Positions 60,594 to 64,000 of a stretch of DNA of 64,000 nt are shown here, in pieces; within the stretch, counting starts at the first letter, position 1, and each line of letters begins with the position of its first letter. The position numbers and the translations under genes were made by a program. The notes under the pieces are model-generated. The model made no database searches and had not been told where the DNA came from. It saw only the letters and a list, made by a program, of their open reading frames with translations. The stretch comes from JALSNL01 sp036479585 (GTDB lineage Bacteria; Bacteroidota; Ignavibacteria; Ignavibacteriales; Melioribacteraceae): the NCBI GenBank assembly GCA_965224785.1, contig OZ245062.1, forward strand, positions 2,294,001 through 2,358,000, read 5' to 3'.

Positions 60594-61466
60594 TTAATGA
60601 AATTTTTTACCAATAAACTTCAAAGCATCAACTAAACCGGAACGCCAATAATTCCAACTATGTTTACCGTCTCTTATTCTAAACTCATGCTTAATTTTAA
60701 GAGCATTCATTTTAATATGCAATTTGCAGTTCCCAATTGACAAGTAGTCATCATCTCCACAATCAAAATAAAATCTAACTTTTCTTATTTTTTCTAAATC
60801 TAAACTATCTAAGAAATGTAAAGCACTGTTCATTTTTAAATGTTTAGTTATTCTATCTTCGCCAACTAAATTTTTTCCAAATAAAACGCCGTTAACATCA
60901 TTCCATCTTTTTTGAGTGTAACTTTTAACTTGCTCATCCGTATATATGGCAGCACTCATTGGGGCAGTTGATGAAAACATATCTGGATATTTTAAAGCAA
61001 AGTTTAATGCTCCGTAACCTCCCATCGAAAGTCCGGCAATACCTCTATACCTTTTTTCTTTTCTAACTCTATATTCTTTTTCTATAGCTGGAATAAATTC
61101 TTTAATAAAAAAATCTTCCCACATCACTGTACCATCAAAATTATTTATATACCAACTCACATCAGCATCTGGTGTTACAATAATCATTGGTGGAATTTCC
61201 CTACTCGAAATTGCTTCATCAACTATCATATTTACTTCCCCAAACTGAAGCCAGCACATATCGTTATCTGTATAGCCGTGCAATAAATAAACTATGGGAT
61301 AAAATCTGTTTGATGAATTATAATCGAATGGGAGGTAAATTGTGTAGCGAACTTCTTTATTAAGTATCTCACTTTTAACCGTCAATCCTTCCTTTACAAA
61401 GCCTCTTGAGATTTGTGCAAAGACGGAAGTTGTAAGTAAGATTAATATTGCAAAAATTATTTTCAT
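60594..61466 (-). CDS. Secreted esterase D-like alpha/beta hydrolase (feruloyl/acetyl esterase type)
   Basis: A secreted esterase of about 290 residues. The ATG at 61466 is chosen: it opens the signal peptide MKIIFAILILLTTSVFA and follows AGAGGATAGA; a longer reading adds six polar residues containing that site. The alpha/beta-hydrolase core shows FYPIVYLLHGYTDNDMCWL, the nucleophile in GIAGLSMGGYGALNFALKYP, an acid region YFDCGDDDYL and a His in GKHSWNYW. This is the EsteraseD/FeruloylE_N-like family common in glycan loci (carbohydrate esterase family 1-like). It lies before the GPH symporter and GH106-like genes. Acetyl, feruloyl or other ester substrates are possible. Confidence 0.87.
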   Translation of the reverse strand: MKIIFAILILLTTSVFAQISRGFVKEGLTVKSEILNKEVRYTIYLPFDYNSSNRFYPIVYLLHGYTDNDMCWLQFGEVNMIVDEAISSREIPPMIIVTPDADVSWYINNFDGTVMWEDFFIKEFIPAIEKEYRVRKEKRYRGIAGLSMGGYGALNFALKYPDMFSSTAPMSAAIYTDEQVKSYTQKRWNDVNGVLFGKNLVGEDRITKHLKMNSALHFLDSLDLEKIRKVRFYFDCGDDDYLSIGNCKLHIKMNALKIKHEFRIRDGKHSWNYWRSGLVDALKFIGKKFH

Positions 61467-61514
61467 TTCTATCCTCTTTATCATATAGTATAAATATAAA
61501 GTTTTTCTTGTGTT

Positions 61515-61610
61515 GTCATTCCGGATTGCGTTCTTTGTAAGACCTGAATCTTTTGCTATTGTTGGAGATTCCGTTATCCCGCATAAGAAACTGCGGGATA
61601 ACGGAATGAC
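61515..61610. repeat. Intergenic inverted-end repeat with a strong hairpin
   Basis: A 96-bp element from GTCATTCCGG to ACGGAATGAC. Inside, ATTCCGTTATCCCGCA (61568-61583) pairs perfectly over 16 bp with 61592-61607 around an 8-nt loop. It lies between the Gfo/Idh gene and the esterase gene. No T-run follows on the minus strand, so it is a repeat rather than a standard terminator, though the hairpin may still shape mRNA ends. Confidence 0.7.
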
Positions 61611-61663
61611 ATATTTTTTTCAATTATTTACCGTCGGGTAAATAGTAACTATTTTTAAGTGTC

Positions 61664-62632
61664 TTAAGTATCATCTAACAAAGCATCCATCACTTTTGCA
61701 TTGCTGATACTATCTTGTAAATCAAACTCCAACTGTGTTCCGTTCAGCAAAGCATTTGAGAAATCTTCAATCATAAGTTCATAGTGGTTCGCTGATGGAA
61801 TTATAAACTCTTTATATTCTTCCCCACTCCAATGTTTTACTCTGAATTCTTCTCCAGCCCAAGGAACCATTCCACCGTGGTCAACAAGCAATTTACCTTT
61901 AGTTCCAATTGCAGAATATCCACAAGAGAATTGTGAAGTAAGACTACAATCAAAATGCCCAAGTATGTTGGATGGGAATTTCATTATTCCAGTAAAAGAT
62001 GTGTCAACTCCTTCATCATTTAACTTTGCAAATGATTTTACATCTATCGGTTCTTCATTTGCAATTCGTCTAATAATGCTAACACAATAAACCCCTAAAT
62101 CAAGTAGAGAACCACCACCAGTTTCTTTTCTAAAACGAATATCATTTTTGTTAGGAATATCTACATCAAAGTGAGATTGTATAGTCTGTATTTCCCCAAT
62201 AGTTCCTCCTCTAACCAAACTTAAAAATTTTTTTGTGAGTGGATGATACCTATACATAAGGGCTTCAGCTAGTAATAGTTTTTTTTGAAAAAAAATAGCT
62301 ATCATTTCCTCAACTTCTTTTGAGTTTGGAGCCATTGGCTTTTCACAAAGAACAGGCTTGTTTGCTTCTGCACATTTTATGCTCCACTCCAAATGTAAAC
62401 TGATTGGAAGTGGATTATAGATTGCATCAATATTTGGGTCAGTAAGTAATTCTTCATAACTGCCATAGGCTTTGGGAATGTCTAACTCAGTTGCAAATGT
62501 TTTTGCTTTTTCTAATGAACGACTTGCAACTGCAACTACTTCAGAATTATCTACAGATTTGATTACTGGAATAATTGAAGATTTCCCAATAGCAGCAGTA
62601 CTTAGGATTCCCCATCTTATTTTCTTTCTCAT
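61664..62632 (-). CDS. Gfo/Idh/MocA-family NAD(P)-dependent oxidoreductase
   Basis: A 322-residue cytoplasmic dehydrogenase acting on a sugar or its derivative. The N-terminal Rossmann fold opens IRWGILSTAAIGKSSIIPVI, followed by EVVAVASRSLEKAKTFA. The family lysine is in KPVLCEKPMAPN (near 97) and the substrate-site GGGSLLDLGVYCVSIIRRI (about 172-190) is kept. It is close in length and pattern to xylose/glucose dehydrogenases and trans-1,2-dihydrobenzene-diol dehydrogenase-like members. It is 11 bp downstream of a PhyH gene and 177 bp upstream of the esterase gene. The substrate is unknown. Confidence 0.9.
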   Translation of the reverse strand: MRKKIRWGILSTAAIGKSSIIPVIKSVDNSEVVAVASRSLEKAKTFATELDIPKAYGSYEELLTDPNIDAIYNPLPISLHLEWSIKCAEANKPVLCEKPMAPNSKEVEEMIAIFFQKKLLLAEALMYRYHPLTKKFLSLVRGGTIGEIQTIQSHFDVDIPNKNDIRFRKETGGGSLLDLGVYCVSIIRRIANEEPIDVKSFAKLNDEGVDTSFTGIMKFPSNILGHFDCSLTSQFSCGYSAIGTKGKLLVDHGGMVPWAGEEFRVKHWSGEEYKEFIIPSANHYELMIEDFSNALLNGTQLEFDLQDSISNAKVMDALLDDT

Positions 62633-62643
62633 AAAATTTAGTT

Positions 62644-63462
62644 TTAGTCTTTAGAGAATAACAATGGATTAAGTTTACTTGCTCCAACTTCTCCAGGTTT
62701 TTGTCCTGGGAAAAATGATTTAAAATCATTCTCTCTCATTTCGTGATCTGGATTAGTTAAAATAGTTCCGTCTGGAAAATAAATAATAGTCATAACTTCT
62801 CTCATTAAATCAGTTTTATTTCCAGGAGCTCCGTGAAGAGTCCATCCATTATGAAATGTTACATCTCCAGCTTTCATTGCTGGTGTTTGAATCAGTTCAT
62901 AATTATTTTCCTTTATCAAATTATTGAAATAGGATTCTGAATCATCGGAAATTTTATTATTACCGAAGTAACCTTTTTTATGTGAGCCGGAAGCGAAATA
63001 AAGAGTTGCCATTTCTTCAGTAATATCTATAAGAGGCATCCACATTGTTATTGATTGATTTGTATCAAGTGGCCAGTAATGTTGGTCTTGATGCCAAGGA
63101 GTAAAACCTCCTCCTCCTTCTTTGAACAAAGCTTGATCGTGATAAAGCCTAACACCATTGACCTTTGATAATTCTGCAGCAATTTTTGCAAAACGTTTGG
63201 CAAAGACGAAACGTTTTATGTTTTCATCCTCTGTCCATAAATTCAACATTTGCAGAAATGCTTTGCCATAAGTATCTCTATTTTGCAACTGACCTTCCTC
63301 TTTCTTTTTTGCTTGTACAATTGGATCTAAAGAATTTCTCAAGACATTGCAATCATTTACTGAACAAACTCCATCTAACCGAATATGTCCATTTTTTTGA
63401 TAAAGATTTATTTGTTCTTCAGACAATTTGTAATCATCATCCAAATTTTTATATATGTTCAT
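62644..63462 (-). CDS. Phytanoyl-CoA dioxygenase (PhyH)-family oxygenase
   Basis: A protein of about 272 residues, the third PhyH protein of the window. The ATG at 63462 is preferred over one 30 bp upstream because GAAAGGAAAAAA precedes it directly. The triad is H124-x-D126 (TPWHQDQHYW) and His in FHNGWTLHGAPGNKT, with a following Arg (LMREVM). It is similar to the protein at 3912 in length, in KIAAELSxxxGxRxxHDQALFK and in the C-terminal LNPLLFSKD, so these two form a subfamily. It is flanked by Gfo/Idh and URO-D-like genes, as in other operons for modified sugars. The substrate is unknown. Confidence 0.88.
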   Translation of the reverse strand: MNIYKNLDDDYKLSEEQINLYQKNGHIRLDGVCSVNDCNVLRNSLDPIVQAKKKEEGQLQNRDTYGKAFLQMLNLWTEDENIKRFVFAKRFAKIAAELSKVNGVRLYHDQALFKEGGGGFTPWHQDQHYWPLDTNQSITMWMPLIDITEEMATLYFASGSHKKGYFGNNKISDDSESYFNNLIKENNYELIQTPAMKAGDVTFHNGWTLHGAPGNKTDLMREVMTIIYFPDGTILTNPDHEMRENDFKSFFPGQKPGEVGASKLNPLLFSKD

Positions 63463-63517
63463 TTTTTTCCTTTCATTTATTTTATTGTTCATAAATATTT
63501 GGTTACATAACTAAATA

Positions 63518-64000
63518 CTATATTCTAGCTTTTACCATTGCATAATAATTTTCAAGTGGAATGTACTCAGGGATACTGTTGCCTGAACCTAAAGCGTAAC
63601 CACCTTTATCATTTGTTAATTCTAATAATGCTTTAGCTCTTTTAGAAATTTCATCTGGAGTAGATGTAGCAAGAAAGTTAATATCAATTCCTCCAAAGAT
63701 TGCTATTCTATCTCCCCATTTTTCATAAGCTTTTTCAACCGGAATTATTTTATCTTCATACGAGTGTTTTGCATCATAGCCAATGTCATCAATAACATCA
63801 TCCATTACTGCATCAAGATTTCCGCAAGAATGTAGAACAATTGGTTTGTTTTTTTTATGAACCGCTTCAACAATTTTCTTATGCCACGGGAAAATATATT
63901 CTTTTAAAGTATCAGGAGAAAGCATTGTTTGATTACTAAATCCCCAATCATCATTACCCACGAATGCACCGACACTATTGATTGATCCCACAATTTCATA
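63518..64000 (-). CDS. Uroporphyrinogen decarboxylase (URO-D)-family protein, C-terminal part
   Basis: Truncated by the right window edge; the frame stays open from 64000 to the stop at 63518 (about 160 residues). The blocks AFVGNDDWGFSNQTMLSPDTLKEYIFPWHKKIVEAVHKK, IVLHSCGNLDAVMDDVIDDIGYDAKHSYED, RIAIFGGIDINFLATSTPDEI and GGYALGSGNSIPEYIPLENY are characteristic of URO-D/methyltransferase MtaA-like barrels. These genes are common in sugar loci of Bacteroidota and related groups and are probably not for haem synthesis. It could be a corrinoid-type methyltransferase (inferred from family). It is upstream of the PhyH and Gfo/Idh genes on the same strand. Confidence 0.85.
   Translation of the reverse strand, partial: YEIVGSINSVGAFVGNDDWGFSNQTMLSPDTLKEYIFPWHKKIVEAVHKKNKPIVLHSCGNLDAVMDDVIDDIGYDAKHSYEDKIIPVEKAYEKWGDRIAIFGGIDINFLATSTPDEISKRAKALLELTNDKGGYALGSGNSIPEYIPLENYYAMVKARI

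Noticed and set aside
61568..61607. 16-bp stem hairpin as a rho-independent terminator
   Set aside because: No T-run follows on either strand at the right place, and the hairpin lies inside a GTCATTCC...GGAATGAC repeat.

Overview
The window is AT-rich throughout. It carries proteins with 'YPNPFNPTT'-type type IX secretion (T9SS) C-terminal tails, TonB-dependent receptors (TBDRs) with carboxypeptidase-like N-terminal domains, lipoprotein and Tat-signal glycosidases, and no SusD-like gene. This points to the Bacteroidota/FCB group, most likely an Ignavibacteria/Melioribacter-like lineage. The assignment is inferred from protein style; no rRNA or marker gene is present. Almost all genes are on the minus strand, so transcription runs right to left.

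Left part (1-15.7 kb): an L-rhamnose catabolic locus. It holds the start of a TBDR (1-758), L-rhamnose isomerase rhaA, a divergent AraC-type regulator, and a small plus-strand pair (PhyH-type dioxygenase plus TIM-barrel isomerase/epimerase). A bacterial microcompartment (BMC) operon follows, from a DeoR-type repressor at 12.5 kb down to acetate kinase at 5.6 kb. It encodes four BMC-P (pentamer) and three BMC-H (hexamer) shell proteins, no BMC-T, a class II sugar-phosphate aldolase, a CoA-acylating aldehyde dehydrogenase, and a 101-residue protein of unknown role with an encapsulation-peptide-like N-terminus. The layout resembles the Planctomycetes/Verrucomicrobia (PVM) fucose/rhamnose BMC. The expected flow is rhamnose, rhamnulose, rhamnulose-1-P, then dihydroxyacetone phosphate plus lactaldehyde; lactaldehyde is oxidised in the shell to lactyl-CoA, then lactyl-P, then lactate plus ATP. 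Rhamnulokinase, the phosphotransacylase (PduL/Pta) and a lactaldehyde/lactate reductase are not in the window.

Middle (12.6-24.1 kb): a LacI-type regulator, a secreted beta-helix T9SS protein, a second complete TBDR, a GH130 phosphorylase, a free-standing sensor-type beta-propeller and a membrane-anchored DUF362 protein, the last two with T9SS tails. A 40-bp element (37/40 identical) lies about 215-226 bp upstream of both rhaA and the second TBDR, which suggests that uptake and catabolism are co-regulated.

Right part (24-64 kb): a long run of glycan-degrading genes: GH1, GH140-like, sodium:solute symporter, two GH78-like rhamnosidases, sialate O-acetylesterase-like esterase, a broken DUF4380-like gene, SIS isomerase, GH97, DUF5696-like and GH5-like enzymes, GH20 with PA14, sulfatase with HEAT repeats, DUF6298-like enzyme, GH94 phosphorylase, GH106, GPH-type symporter, esterase, Gfo/Idh/MocA oxidoreductase, two more PhyH proteins and a truncated URO-D-like gene. 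Together they suggest breakdown of a complex, rhamnose-rich, partly sulfated or acetylated glycan that feeds rhamnose to the BMC. Several intergenic palindromic repeats are present, including a roughly 92-bp family with two inverted copies at 3.6 and 15.9 kb. I saw no rRNA, tRNA, CRISPR array or transposase gene.
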